Numbered from the stretch's first letter, positions 1 to 9,656 are shown. The stretch is DNA of 57,579 nucleotides from an uncultured Azospirillum sp. (GCA_902489795.1 CABUBU010000008.1:1-57579); one strand, 5' to 3'. Numbers and translations are program-made. The notes: generated by a model not told the origin, from the letters alone.

Positions 1-396
1 GAACCGCCAACCGAAACATATTTTTAACGGCAGCCGCGATACTTCCCTTTTTCGCCGCAGCCCTGCCCGCCGGCATTTTCAGAACCGACCTCTGACAAAG
101 AACCGCCAACTGAAACATATTTTTAACGGCACCCACCGGCGCTTCTCTCTTCACCGCAACCCTGCCCGCCGGCATTTTCAGAACCGGCCTTTAACAAAGA
201 ACCGCCAACCGAAACATATTTTTAACGGCAGCCGCGATACTTCCCTTTTTCGCTGCAGTCCTACCCGCCGGCATTTTCAGAACCGGCCTTTGACAAAGAA
301 CCGCCAACCGGAACATATTTTTAACGGCAGCCGCCGGCACTTTTCACTTCCACTCCGCATCCGTCCGCTTGCCCGTCAGACAAATACTCATCAAGA
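1..396. repeat. 99-bp tandem repeat, four copies
   Basis: Units start at 1, 100, 199 and 298, each opening with GAACCGCCAAC and then a short AT-rich block (ACATATTTTTAACGGC). The spacing is exactly 99 bp. The fourth unit contains the stop codon of the HD-domain gene on the minus strand and diverges in its second half, so the array looks like repeated duplication of that gene's 3' end. The array may continue beyond the left edge. No ORF runs through it convincingly. Confidence 0.9.
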
Positions 397-1070
397 TAAG
401 CGCTCCACTCCGTCAGTTTCCTTTCACGAAAAAAGTGATAAAGAAAATCCGTCATTGCCCGGTGGCGGATTTCGGCCTCTTCACGGGCGGAAGCCGTCAT
501 CATCATCCCTTTAAGCTTCAACAGTTTCTCAAAAAAATGATTGATAAAGTTATCGGCTTTTCGATTCGGACGTTTATATTCTTCAGCGCTCAAACCCGGT
601 TCCGGCCAAACGTCAGGATCAAACAGCGGCGTTCCGAAAGCATTGCAGCGGACAACCGCATATTGAAGACAACGGATAATACCGCCGACACCGATCGCAT
701 CCAACATATCGGCGTCGGAAACAACCTTCCCTTCCAAACTTGAAGGTCTGATGCCTTTCAGACTTTTCGAATACCCCATCCGGGCAATAATATTCAGCAC
801 CTTCTCCCGCATGTCGCCATCCGCGCCGGCCATCGTCAGTATCCGCCGGGCATTGGGCAGCTTTTCCGCCGCTTCCTCGCCGGCCAGCTTGTAATCGTCG
901 CAGTCGTGCAGAAGCGCCGCCAAGCCCGCAATTTCCTTATCCGCGCCTTCCTTTTCCGCCAGCTCGAGCGCCAGACGATACACACGCTCCGCATGATCAA
1001 ATCCGTGCCCGCTTTGTTCTCCGGACAACATATTTCTCACTTCTTCAAAAGCTTTTTGCATATCGGCCAT
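321..1070 (-). CDS. HD-domain phosphohydrolase-like protein
   Basis: Soluble protein of about 249 residues. The N-terminal third carries the metal-binding HD signature: a GHGFDHAERV histidine-aspartate pair, then ALLHDCDDY, and a later SDADMLDAIG aspartate cluster. This matches small bacterial HD hydrolases (YedJ-like) whose substrate is usually unknown. I chose the ATG at 1070 (MADMQKAF) over upstream non-ATG starts because the preceding 38 codons are low-complexity Lys/Glu-rich and lie in a pyrimidine-rich spacer; a GGGAGAG stretch precedes this ATG. The C-terminus runs into the 99-bp repeat array, so the last 15 or so residues may be recent. It follows ruvC on the same strand after a 300-bp spacer. 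Confidence 0.8.
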   Translation of the reverse strand: MADMQKAFEEVRNMLSGEQSGHGFDHAERVYRLALELAEKEGADKEIAGLAALLHDCDDYKLAGEEAAEKLPNARRILTMAGADGDMREKVLNIIARMGYSKSLKGIRPSSLEGKVVSDADMLDAIGVGGIIRCLQYAVVRCNAFGTPLFDPDVWPEPGLSAEEYKRPNRKADNFINHFFEKLLKLKGMMMTASAREEAEIRHRAMTDFLYHFFRERKLTEWSAYLDEYLSDGQADGCGVEVKSAGGCR

Positions 1071-1371
1071 TTCGTTCCGCTCTCCCGTCTTTGCTTTTTT
1101 CAATCTTTGTTTTGTTTCTTTCGCTTTTGACTCTGTCAAATGCCATTTCTCCGGCTCCGTTTCTTCCTTTTTTTCTTTCTTCAAAACTCACCTGTTTTTT
1201 GCTTATCCCGCTTTTGCCTTTGTCCTTTCCGCCAAGGCTCCCTGCTTCATTGCTTCTGCTTTTGTTCAAGCCGGTTTTGAATGTTTTCTCCTCACTCGTC
1301 TTTGTCCGGAACTTTCTGTATTTCCCGCTTCGCCAGGAACAAACTCTCGGCAATACCGTTTCTTTGCCGGA
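1071..1371. other. pyrimidine-rich spacer without a gene
   Basis: The plus strand is strongly C/T-rich. Open frames here code only for low-complexity Lys/Arg/Glu or Phe/Leu/Ser runs. I see no RNA gene, terminator or promoter that I can defend. Similar skewed spacers occur near 2.0-2.3, 28.1-28.25, 42.7 and 44.4 kb. Confidence 0.6.
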
Positions 1372-1863
1372 TTACGAACCGCCGCCGAGCTTTCTGCTTC
1401 CCCGGTTGTTAAAATGACAAATAGCAATTGCCAGAGCATCTGACGAGTCGTTGTTCTTCGGTTTGCACCCCGGCAAAAGGATTTTTACCATCGTTTCCAC
1501 CTGATTTTTGGCCGCTTTGCCAACCCCGACTACAGCCTTCTTGATTTTGTTCGGCTCATATTCGGTAACCGTAATGCCAAACAGCGACGGCGCCAGAATC
1601 ACCACGCCGCGCGCCATTCCCAGCTTAATCGTCGAAGTGGGGTTATCATTCAAAAACACCTGTTCAATTGCCGCCTCGTCCGGCCGATAAGCGGCCAACA
1701 CTTCGTTCAGACAATTGTGGATAACCGCCAGCCGGTCGGCAATGTTCATTTTGGCGTCGGTCTTGATATACCCGTCCGCCACATAACGCATTCGGTTGCT
1801 CTCCACTTCTATAATGCCCCAGCCGGTCGACGAAAGGCTGGGATCCAATCCCAAAATCCGCAT
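1372..1863 (-). CDS. ruvC: Holliday junction resolvase RuvC
   Basis: 163-residue RuvC. It resolves four-way DNA junctions in recombination repair, acting with RuvAB. The acidic active site is visible: D7 in ILGLDPS, E67 in AIEQVF, and D139/D142 in NNDSSDALA. The GKAAKNQV loop is also present. Length is normal for the family. The start at 1863 is fixed by a GGAGAAAG ribosome binding site; upstream codons in this frame are unlike RuvC. It lies downstream of yebC on the same strand, a common proteobacterial neighbourhood, but ruvA and ruvB are not in the window and 510 bp separate it from yebC. Confidence 0.97.
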   Translation of the reverse strand: MRILGLDPSLSSTGWGIIEVESNRMRYVADGYIKTDAKMNIADRLAVIHNCLNEVLAAYRPDEAAIEQVFLNDNPTSTIKLGMARGVVILAPSLFGITVTEYEPNKIKKAVVGVGKAAKNQVETMVKILLPGCKPKNNDSSDALAIAICHFNNRGSRKLGGGS

Positions 1864-2373
1864 TCTTTCTCCATCATCAAATAATATCCGACCCGCAGGC
1901 CGTTTTTCGCCGCTCGGCCCGGTTCTTCCCAATCAACGGCACGTCTGCCGACAACCGTCCTTTCTATTCCACCTTCGACAAAACATTCTTGTTTCTTTAC
2001 TACGAGCGCGGACGGCTTCCCTTTTCTCCGGTTTTCCGTATCTTCGACCGATTCTTCATTTTTCGGCACATTTTCCCTTCTTTTGCCGCTCCGGCCGACT
2101 TTTCTTTTTCACGTCTGCCTACAGACTTTTCGTTTTCCGACACCTTCTCCGGTTTTCCGTATCTTCGACCGATTCTTCGTTTTTCGGCACATTTTTATTC
2201 CCGAACCGGCTTTTGACCTTCTCCGGCGCCGAACCGTTTTTTCTGCCCCGTCTGAACAACGGTCTTTCTTTGGTAGCCGCCGTTTTCCTGAAAAGAAACT
2301 GTCACCGTTTTCAAATTTACCAAACGGAAATGACTTCAAACGAAAGAGGCGTTTCCGCCCCTTTCACAAATTT
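1864..2373. other. spacer between yebC and ruvC
   Basis: Pyrimidine-rich spacer with no credible gene. It contains a two-copy direct repeat (listed separately). The open frames are low-complexity Phe/Arg/Ser-rich shadows. Confidence 0.6.
2024..2195. repeat. 51-bp direct repeat, two copies
   Basis: A 51-bp segment at 2024-2074 beginning TTCTCCGGTTTTCCGTATC recurs at 2145-2195 with one mismatch, offset 121 bp. It is noncoding and lies between yebC and ruvC. Confidence 0.85.
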
Positions 2374-3126
2374 TCAGGCTTCCAGCGCCTTCATCACCGC
2401 TTCCGAAAATTCGGCATTGTGATAAACCTGCTGAACATCGTCATCGTCTTCCAGAGCTTCGATAAAGTCCATCAGCTTTTGTGCGGTTTCCACATCGTCA
2501 ATATCGGTCTTGACGACGGCCTTCCAGTCCAGCCGGGATGCCGAAGGCGTACCGAACTTGGCTTCCAAAGCCTCGGTTACGGTGCCGAGGTCATCGGGAA
2601 TGGTTTCGATTTCATGAAACTCCTCATCCGAAGCCACTTCGTTGGCACCGGCCTCCAGTGCGTTTTCAAACATGGTGTCGGCATCGGCCACCGCCGCCGG
2701 ATATTTGATATAGCCGATTCTTTCAAAGTTAAAGGCCACCGAGCCGCTCTCGCCCAAAGCGCCGCCGCGCTTGCCGAAAACCGTTCGGACGTTGCCGGCC
2801 GTGCGGTTGCGGTTGTCAGTCAGCGCTTCGACGATGATTGCGACCTTGCCGGGGCCGAAGCCTTCGTAACGCATAGATACGTAATCGTCGCCGCCGGCGG
2901 TCTGAGTGGCTTTGGCAATGGCGCGCTCAATATTGTCTTTCGGCATACTTTCGGCACGAGCCGCCTGGATGGCCAGACGCAGGCGCGGGTTTTTGTCCGG
3001 TTCGGGCAAACCGCTCTTGGCGGCAATGGTAATATCACGGGCCAGCTTTGCAAACACCTTGGCCTTTTTGGCGTCCTGTGCCCCTTTACGATACATAATA
3101 TTCTTAAACTGGGAATGTCCAGCCAT
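2374..3126 (-). CDS. yebC: YebC/PmpR family regulator
   Basis: 250-residue member of the YebC/TACO1 family, which includes DNA-binding regulators and factors that assist translation of difficult motifs. The hallmark N-terminus MAGHSQFKNIMYRKGAQDAKK is present, followed by the SMPKDNIERAI region, GFGPGKVAIIVE and TDNRNRTAGNVR. The acidic C-terminal domain ends in a long D/E-rich helix. Length is standard. The start is the conserved MAGHS methionine with a TAGGAG-type site just upstream. It is the first gene of the yebC-ruvC-HD stretch on the minus strand. Confidence 0.97.
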   Translation of the reverse strand: MAGHSQFKNIMYRKGAQDAKKAKVFAKLARDITIAAKSGLPEPDKNPRLRLAIQAARAESMPKDNIERAIAKATQTAGGDDYVSMRYEGFGPGKVAIIVEALTDNRNRTAGNVRTVFGKRGGALGESGSVAFNFERIGYIKYPAAVADADTMFENALEAGANEVASDEEFHEIETIPDDLGTVTEALEAKFGTPSASRLDWKAVVKTDIDDVETAQKLMDFIEALEDDDDVQQVYHNAEFSEAVMKALEA

Positions 3127-3164
3127 TGTAAAATCTCCTACAATATTTCTTTATGTTTTTTTCG

Positions 3165-3938
3165 TTAATCGTTGACAATCATATATTCGATCTTGGCGTC
3201 GTTAGCCTCGAATACCCTGATTTTCAATCCTCTGATGTCGATCTCGCCCGGACGGTTGGGATAGCTGTAGTTGACAAAGTTCCCCGACTCTCCGCCCGCC
3301 TGATCATATTCCATAACGGTAAAGACGATCCGGTTCAGCTTAAGCCCGGCATACTTGATTTCAAACCCCCAGGTCATTTCGCTCTGAACGATTTTGCTGG
3401 TGGTTACCGGTTCAAACCGGAAGGACGGAGGATTAATTTCATATTTGGTATCAAGCAGTTTGACCTTGTCGCCGCGGATCAGCCCGACCTGGTTAAGCAG
3501 GGTTCCGTCGTTTTTGACCAAAAACACGTCTTTCCCCTCGGGATTGGGCACCAGCGCGTAAACCACCTCGTCAATGTCGGTGCGGCCGATAATGTCGTAC
3601 TTTTTGTCGGCTTTGATCGAAAGCGGGCTCAGTCCCGAAACCAGTATGGCATCCGTCGGAGCGACGATGGATTCCTGAGTGTAGTAGTTGCGCGTATAAG
3701 ACTTCGTATCCGCAACGGAATACCCTTTATACGCGGTCAGCATTTTATTGGGGGTAAAGTCGGATTCCGTCACCGTTTCGGTTTTGATCAGCTTCGGACC
3801 GTCCTTGTCCAGATATTCGATGCCGTAACTGCTCAGCCCGGCGATAAAGTCGTCGCGCCCGGGCCATAAAGAAATTTCCCCGGCATAAATACAGCCGCTC
3901 AGACACAGCGTTAATCCTAATACTTTTAATGCTCTCAT
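3165..3938 (-). CDS. putative lipoprotein of unknown function
   Basis: 257 residues with a short hydrophobic N-terminus and a lipobox ending LSGC (Cys16), so probably a lipid-anchored periplasmic or outer-membrane protein. The rest is a mixed alpha/beta globular sequence with few cysteines. I do not recognise a family. It is transcribed toward yebC, ending 38 bp upstream of it, and is divergent from prmA. The shared intergenic region is AT-rich with several TATA-like boxes, but I cannot assign promoters confidently. Confidence 0.75.
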   Translation of the reverse strand: MRALKVLGLTLCLSGCIYAGEISLWPGRDDFIAGLSSYGIEYLDKDGPKLIKTETVTESDFTPNKMLTAYKGYSVADTKSYTRNYYTQESIVAPTDAILVSGLSPLSIKADKKYDIIGRTDIDEVVYALVPNPEGKDVFLVKNDGTLLNQVGLIRGDKVKLLDTKYEINPPSFRFEPVTTSKIVQSEMTWGFEIKYAGLKLNRIVFTVMEYDQAGGESGNFVNYSYPNRPGEIDIRGLKIRVFEANDAKIEYMIVND

Positions 3939-4033
3939 CCGTTTTCTCTTTAAAAAATTTTTACAATTTTTAACTTTTATATACTATAAACTTTATTTAG
4001 TAAATAACAGATTATCATTTATAGGACATTTTT

Positions 4034-4912
4034 ATGAACACACAATCAGGCAACAGCTGGCAGACCGTCTTTGCTTTGCAGGAGGCCTGCGATCCGCTGT
4101 TTGACGAATTCATGGAAAACTTTTTTGCCGCCAGCGCCTGCGACTACACCGATGACGGCAAAGTCCGTTACGTCGGCTATTCTGCAGCCCCCGTTGACGA
4201 ACTGCAGATGGCGCAGGCCGCCTCGACTTTCGGACTCGCCCTGCCGGCCTGGCGGAGCGAATTCATTCCCGCCGAAAACTGGCTGACCAAAAACGTTATC
4301 CGCTTTCCGCCGCTTATCACCGATGACTTTTACATCTACGGCACCCACGAAGAGGAAGTTCCCGATACAAACAAGCACCGGCTGCGGATATACGCGGCCA
4401 CCGCCTTTGGTTCCGGACAGCACCAGACAACCCGTCTCTGTCTCGAATTTCTGAGCCGTCTTTACCATCAGAGGTTCAAACCGGCCAAAATCCTCGACAT
4501 GGGCTGCGGTTCCGGCATTCTCGCCCTGGCCGCCCTTAAGCTTTGGCCGGAAGCGACGGCCGTTGCCGCCGACATTGACCGGGAAGCCGTCATCGTCACT
4601 TTGCAAAACGCCGCCGACAACGGGCTTGACCAACGCCTGAGCGCGGCGGCCGGCGACGGATACGACAACGAAACCGTCCGCAAAAACGCCCCTTACGATC
4701 TGATCTTTTCCAACATTCTGGCCCGTCCGCTGATTGCCATGGCGCCGATGCTCGCCGCTTCGCTTTCGCCCGGCGGACGCGCGGTTCTATCCGGCTTTAC
4801 CGACGAACAGACGGACTGGGTAAGCGACGCCCACCGCAAACAGGGACTGCAACCGGCCGCCGAAGAGGCAAACGAAAACTGGCGGTCGGTGTTAATGGAG
4901 AAAAACAAATGA
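4034..4912 (+). CDS. prmA: ribosomal protein L11 methyltransferase
   Basis: 292 residues. PrmA trimethylates ribosomal protein L11 using S-adenosylmethionine. The C-terminal Rossmann methyltransferase domain shows ILDMGCGSGILALAALK (SAM loop), an AADID acidic residue and the NILARPL catalytic-loop motif. The family-specific FGSGQHQTTRLCLE segment before motif I is clear. The N-terminal L11-recognition domain is shorter and more diverged. The start has an AGGA at about the right spacing. Its stop overlaps the next ATG (ATGA), so it is translationally coupled to the aminopeptidase. Confidence 0.95.
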   Translation: MNTQSGNSWQTVFALQEACDPLFDEFMENFFAASACDYTDDGKVRYVGYSAAPVDELQMAQAASTFGLALPAWRSEFIPAENWLTKNVIRFPPLITDDFYIYGTHEEEVPDTNKHRLRIYAATAFGSGQHQTTRLCLEFLSRLYHQRFKPAKILDMGCGSGILALAALKLWPEATAVAADIDREAVIVTLQNAADNGLDQRLSAAAGDGYDNETVRKNAPYDLIFSNILARPLIAMAPMLAASLSPGGRAVLSGFTDEQTDWVSDAHRKQGLQPAAEEANENWRSVLMEKNK

Positions 4913-6603
4913 ATTTAGACGAAATCAAACAATACCTGACGGAAAAAAACTATGACGCGGTGCTTATAACCCGCAACAATCATTTTCTCGGACAAGACGT
5001 TCTCGAAGCGGAAAACCGCATTCTCGCCCTGACCGGTTTTTCCGGTTCCGCAGGCACGCTGGTCGTCACCAAAGAAAAAGCATACCTTTTTACCGACGGC
5101 CGCTACGAAATACAGGCTGCCCGCCAGACCGACCCGAAAACGACCGAAGTGCTCTGCGGCAAAAACGAAACGCTGATCAACTGGCTGCGGGAAAAATTCC
5201 CCGGCAGAGCCAAAATGGAATATAACCCTTGGTGTTTCAGTGTCAAAGAAGTCAATGCCGTCAGCCGCTTGCTGCCCAAATTAAAATTGATTGCCAAAGC
5301 GCAAACCAAAGAAACTGAGCCAGCCAGCGTTTTTGCCCACGAACTCCGCTATTGCGGCGTCGAGGCAACGGAAAAATACCGGCAGGTGGTTGAATTTCTG
5401 CGACAGAACGGCTGCGAAGCCTGTCTGATCGCCGGCGCCGACAGTGTCTCCTGGTTGACTAACCTGCGTTCCGACGCCCTGCCCGACACTCCGGTCGTCC
5501 GTGCCATGGCCCTGGTCCGCGCCGATGCCGACATCACCCTGTTTGCTGACGGCCTTTCGTTTCCGCTCGATACCCCCTGCCGGGTGCTTCCGCTGGCAAA
5601 GATGGAAAAAGAGCTTGCCGCCGCCAAAGAGCTGCCCTTTGCTCTGGACGAACAAAGAACCCCCGACGCCGTCCGCCGGATGATGGAAAAACACGAAATA
5701 AAAATCCGTCCCCTCATTGACCCCTGCCTTGGTTTCAAAGCCTGCAAAAACGAAACGGAAATCAGGGGTATTGCCGACGCCCACCTGCGCGACGGCATCG
5801 CCGTCTGCAAATTTCTCTGCTGGCTGGAACACAATTACGAAGATTTAAGCGAACTTGACGTCGTCGAAAAAATTCACGAACTGAGGAAGCAGCAGCCCCT
5901 GTTCTATTCCGACAGTTTCCCGACCATCGCCGGCACCGGTGCCAATGCGGCAATCATCCACTATCAGCCGACCGAAAACACCAACGCCCGGCTGGAGAAA
6001 AATTCGCTGCTGCTGATCGACAGCGGCGGACAGTATTTCAACGGCACCACCGATGTCACCCGCACCGTTGCCCTCGGCTGTCCAGCCAAAGAGATGACGG
6101 AAAAATTCACCGTCGTTCTCAAAGCTCATATTGCTCTTGCCTCCTCACGCCTGCCGCAAGGCGTTTCCGGCAGCGCGGCAGACGTCATCTGCCGCAGCGT
6201 CATGTGGCGCCGCGGGCTGGACTACAACCACGGTACCGGCCACGGCGTCGGCTGTTTTCTCAATGTCCACGAAGGTCCACAGAACTTCAGCCTACACGCT
6301 TCCTCCTATCCGCTGGCGGAAAATATGATAGTTTCGATCGAGCCCGGATATTACCGTGAAAACGCTTTCGGCATCCGCATTGAAAATCTGGCACGAATCG
6401 TCGTCGACGAAGAGTCCGGCATGCTGAAATTTGCCGTTCTGACCCTGTCCCCGCTTGATAAAAGGCTGATTGATAAATATCTTCTGACAGACGAGGAAAT
6501 AAGCTGGCTGAACGATTATCATCGGGACGTTTTGCAAAAAGTTTCTCCTTATCTGACGGAAGAAGAAAAAATCTGGCTGAAGGAGGCCTGTTCCTCGTTA
6601 TAA
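4909..6603 (+). CDS. pepP: Xaa-Pro aminopeptidase (M24B)
   Basis: 564 residues, the large three-domain aminopeptidase P form. It removes N-terminal residues that precede proline, acting in the cytoplasm. Two creatinase-like N-terminal domains are followed by the pita-bread catalytic domain. Five metal ligands are recognisable: Asp in LLLIDSGGQY (about 371), Asp in GTTDVTRT (about 382), His in NHGTGHGVG (about 440), Glu in SIEPGYY (about 478) and Glu in IRIENL (about 491). It overlaps prmA by 4 bp; this pairing is seen in other alphaproteobacteria. Confidence 0.95.
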   Translation: MNLDEIKQYLTEKNYDAVLITRNNHFLGQDVLEAENRILALTGFSGSAGTLVVTKEKAYLFTDGRYEIQAARQTDPKTTEVLCGKNETLINWLREKFPGRAKMEYNPWCFSVKEVNAVSRLLPKLKLIAKAQTKETEPASVFAHELRYCGVEATEKYRQVVEFLRQNGCEACLIAGADSVSWLTNLRSDALPDTPVVRAMALVRADADITLFADGLSFPLDTPCRVLPLAKMEKELAAAKELPFALDEQRTPDAVRRMMEKHEIKIRPLIDPCLGFKACKNETEIRGIADAHLRDGIAVCKFLCWLEHNYEDLSELDVVEKIHELRKQQPLFYSDSFPTIAGTGANAAIIHYQPTENTNARLEKNSLLLIDSGGQYFNGTTDVTRTVALGCPAKEMTEKFTVVLKAHIALASSRLPQGVSGSAADVICRSVMWRRGLDYNHGTGHGVGCFLNVHEGPQNFSLHASSYPLAENMIVSIEPGYYRENAFGIRIENLARIVVDEESGMLKFAVLTLSPLDKRLIDKYLLTDEEISWLNDYHRDVLQKVSPYLTEEEKIWLKEACSSL

Positions 6604-6627
6604 ACAACATTAACGGAGAACAACCAC

Positions 6628-7086
6628 ATGAAAAAACTCATTTTTGCTTTGTTTTGGCTGACGGCGGTTTCCGGCGCGCGGGCGCAGACGCCCGTGTTTG
6701 AAGGCGCCGCCGGCCCCGAAACGCCGATCGAACAATATTTTCGGGAAGAAAATCCGACTTACGGGCAGTCGATGATCTTCGTCTTTTTCAATAACGAACC
6801 CTGCGGACAATGTCCGGCGGCAATTGAACTGATTGAGGAAATATACGACCGCTATTACAAAAATGCTTACGGGTTTTCAATCATCAACTATCAAAACGAC
6901 GACGAATACAATTTCATCGAAACCTACAACCTCTCCCGCCCATTAAGCGTGGTACTGGTGCGCGTCAACGACGGAGCGGTCTTCGGCTTTGAAAAGCTGG
7001 ATGACCTCGAAAACCGGGTTTCCGATCCGGTTTCGTTCGGCGACTATTTCCGCTTCCGGGTCAACTCTTTTCTCGGCGAAGAATAG
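6628..7086 (+). CDS. secreted thioredoxin-fold protein with CGQC motif
   Basis: 152 residues. A signal peptide of about 19 residues ends ARA-Q. A thioredoxin-like core follows: a beta strand (SMIFVFFNN) leading into EPCGQCPAAIELIEE, which places a CxxC redox pair at the N-terminus of a helix. A later RPLSVVLV strand fits the cis-proline position. Likely a periplasmic disulphide or redox protein; substrate unknown. It starts 24 bp after pepP with an ACGGAGAAC site, so is probably co-transcribed with it. Assignment rests on motif and predicted fold only. Confidence 0.7.
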   Translation: MKKLIFALFWLTAVSGARAQTPVFEGAAGPETPIEQYFREENPTYGQSMIFVFFNNEPCGQCPAAIELIEEIYDRYYKNAYGFSIINYQNDDEYNFIETYNLSRPLSVVLVRVNDGAVFGFEKLDDLENRVSDPVSFGDYFRFRVNSFLGEE

Positions 7087-7111
7087 TATCGGCCGATAGT
7101 CGGCAAAACGC

Positions 7112-7136
7112 AAGTCCCCTGCAAGCGGGGGACTTT
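7112..7136. terminator. hairpin between convergent genes
   Basis: An 8-bp perfect stem AAGTCCCC / GGGGACTT (7112-7119 and 7128-7135) with an 8-nt loop. Only a short T run follows. It lies between the thioredoxin-like gene and the convergent ATPase pseudogene and could serve either. Confidence 0.6.
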
Positions 7137-7145
7137 CATGCCCGG

Positions 7146-8103
7146 TCAGTAATCCGCAAACAGCGGTTTTCCGTTCAGCATTTTAATGTTCTGCGCTTCC
7201 ATCACGGTGGCAAAATTCAGTTTGCCGCTTTTGATGATGTTGCGCACCTGATCGGGCTTGGTCACGTCCGGGTTGGTAAATAAAGTGCTGACTTTCAGTT
7301 TTTTCGGCACTCCGACCAGCACCTGGTGAATGCAGCCGAGCAGACTGCCTGCCACCAGTTCATAGGCCATTTCTTCGCTGATGCCGCCGGAACCGGCGTA
7401 TTTGACCAGCGCATTGACGGCATCGGGCACGCTGTTGGCGTGGATGGTGGAAAAAATCAGGTGCCCCGACATTGCCGCCTGCAAAGCCAGACAGGCCACG
7501 TCGGGCGTTCTGATCTCGCCGAGCAGAATATACCGCGGCGCCGAACGCAGGGCGGACTTCAGCCCTTCCTCCCATTGTCCGCCGGGCGCGGACGTCTGTT
7601 TGCACAGGCCGAAATCACCGCTCGGACAACGGTAAATTCCGTCCAGCGGCATTTCTATCGGGTTTTCGATGGTAAAAGCATAGCCGCCTTCTTTGCTCAA
7701 AAACTCTTTCAACAGCGAAGCAAGCGTCGTGCTCTTGCCGGAACCGGTCGCACCCGATACCAGAAGCAGCCCCGTCGCACGGCCGAGAGAGCAAAGATGG
7801 CTGGCCACGATCGGGCGGAAAACCGAGATTTTTGAAATCCGGCACCACCCGCGGCATTTTGCGCACGCAATATTGCACGCCGTAAAGGGAATTTGTCCTC
7901 TCCACCCGGTAATTGTAACTTTTATAAATAATCAGATAACTCGGCTCGCCTTCATATCCTTTTTCCACTTCCGTAAGAAATTCCTCATAATCGTCAAAAA
8001 CCACCGGTCTCAGCCCGTAAGGCGTCTTCCGGCTCCAGATAAAAGCCTCTTTCTGCGGCGTAATGTATACGTCCGAAAATTCTTCGTCATTAATCAGTGT
8101 CAT
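7146..8103 (-). pseudogene. PilT/DotB/TraJ-type secretion ATPase, frameshifted
   Basis: Two overlapping frames together encode one ATPase of the T2SS/T4P/T4SS superfamily. The N-terminal part runs from MTLINDEEFSDVYI to FKNLGFPP; the C-terminal part carries Walker A SGATGSGKSTT, an Asp-box-like ENPIE, Walker B-like YILLGEIR and the His-box region IFSTIHANSVPDAV. The frames join at about 7810-7820, in a CCGCCCG run, where deleting one base gives FPPIVASHLC. The start at 8103 is an ATG with AAGGA close upstream. No pilus or secretion genes flank it, so it looks like an orphan or remnant. A PilT retraction ATPase or a DotB/TraJ conjugation ATPase are both possible. Confidence 0.8.
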
Positions 8104-8285
8104 TTCCTTCGTCCCGACATTAAAAATCCCCAAAAAACAATCTGCGGCAACAACCCCGAAAATTGATTATAATCAAAAAAATTCGAACTGGCTATTTAAA
8201 TTTATGTTACAAATACATATTGACAATCTGATCAAATCGATTATACCCCCTGTTATCATAACATTCTGGACATACGGTGAAAAAT

Positions 8286-9656
8286 ATGCAGGATATGACC
8301 TCGGGACATCCGCTGAAACTGATCGTCAAATTTTCAATTCCGCTGCTGATCGGCAACATATTTCAGCAGCTCTACAGCATATCCGACATCATTATCGCCG
8401 GCCGTCTGATCGGCATCAAGGCGCTGGCAGCCGTCGGCGTTTCCGCACCGCTGTTTTTCATGCTGGTGCTGGTCAGCATCGGTTTCACCAACGGACTGAC
8501 AGTCATCACCGCCCAGCGTTTTGGCGCCCGCGATTACCGCGGCCTGCGCCGTTCGGTCACCACCGCCACCCTGCTCGGTTCAGCCTTTACCTTAAGCGCC
8601 GGCGCCGTCATGCTGGTCTCGCTCGACGTTTTGTTCAAAGTCATGAACGTGCCGCAGGAAATTGCCCAAGACGCCAAATCCTTCATCAGCATCATTTCCT
8701 ACGGCGTCATCACGATTGTTTTCTTCAACCTTTTGTCAGGTTTCATGCGGGCGCTGGGAGACAGCAAAACACCGCTCTACTTCCTCATTTTTGCCACTTT
8801 ACTAAACATAGCCTTTAACCTATTTTTCATCTATCATCTAGGCATGGGAGTTGCCGGTTCGGCTCTCGGCACCGTCTGCGCAATGACGGTTTCCGTCTTT
8901 TGCTGCCTGCTTTACATCGGCAAAAAATACCCGATTCTGCACCCGCAGAAAGAGGACTGGAAACTGGACTGGCAGTTCTGCAAACAGCACCTTAAAATCG
9001 CCGTGCCGATGGCCGTCCAGTTTTCCATCATCGCCGTCAGCGCCACCATCACCCAAAGCGTCTGCAATTCGTTCGGCCCCGACACCATTGCCGCCTTCAC
9101 TTCGGCCATGCGGGTCGAACAGCTGGCCACCCAGCCGATGGTATCTTTCGGCATCGCGATGGCAACCTACGTTGCGCAGAATTTCGGCGCCGGCATGATC
9201 GGACGCATTCGCCGCGGCGTGTTTGAATGTTCCATGATTTCCCTGGCCCTGAGCATTGTCCTTGCCGCCGTCATGTATACGTACGGCGCCCACATCATCA
9301 CCGTTTTCGTATCGAAAGAACACCACAACGTAATCGAAATAGCGGAAACTTATCTGCATATCAGCATTTTGTTCTATTTCTTCTTAGGCCAGATATTCAT
9401 TTTCCGCAACACGCTGCAAGGCATGGGCAAGGCTGTCATCCCGATGATCTCAAGCATTGTTGAACTGGCCTTAAGGGCATTTGCCGCAATTTACCTGGCC
9501 GCCAAACTCGGTTATATCGGCATCTGCTACGCCAGCCCGATCGCCTGGGTCGGCGGTTCGGCCGTCGTCAGCGGCGGCTACTTCTGGGTCATCCGCCGCA
9601 TCGGCTGCCGCTATCTGTACAACCGCCGGCAGGTCACCGTCCGCGGCCGCCGATAA
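8286..9656 (+). CDS. MATE family efflux transporter
   Basis: About 456 residues with twelve predicted membrane helices in two homologous halves. The N-terminus (MQDMTSGHPLKLIVKFSIP, then LLIGNIFQQLYSISDIIIAG) is typical of the DinF/NorM-like MATE branch, which exports drugs or metabolites against Na+ or H+. I chose the ATG at 8286, which aligns with family starts; an in-frame GTG at 8277 is the alternative. It is divergent from the ATPase pseudogene, and its last 23 bp overlap the convergent phosphoesterase gene. Substrate cannot be inferred. Confidence 0.93.
   Translation: MQDMTSGHPLKLIVKFSIPLLIGNIFQQLYSISDIIIAGRLIGIKALAAVGVSAPLFFMLVLVSIGFTNGLTVITAQRFGARDYRGLRRSVTTATLLGSAFTLSAGAVMLVSLDVLFKVMNVPQEIAQDAKSFISIISYGVITIVFFNLLSGFMRALGDSKTPLYFLIFATLLNIAFNLFFIYHLGMGVAGSALGTVCAMTVSVFCCLLYIGKKYPILHPQKEDWKLDWQFCKQHLKIAVPMAVQFSIIAVSATITQSVCNSFGPDTIAAFTSAMRVEQLATQPMVSFGIAMATYVAQNFGAGMIGRIRRGVFECSMISLALSIVLAAVMYTYGAHIITVFVSKEHHNVIEIAETYLHISILFYFFLGQIFIFRNTLQGMGKAVIPMISSIVELALRAFAAIYLAAKLGYIGICYASPIAWVGGSAVVSGGYFWVIRRIGCRYLYNRRQVTVRGRR

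Noticed and set aside
1..396. CRISPR array
   Set aside because: The 99-bp units are tandem with no separate spacers, and no cas genes are present.
1091..2422. Long plus-strand ORFs rich in Phe, Leu, Arg and Ser
   Set aside because: They are shadows of pyrimidine-rich spacers and of ruvC/yebC on the other strand, with low-complexity translations.
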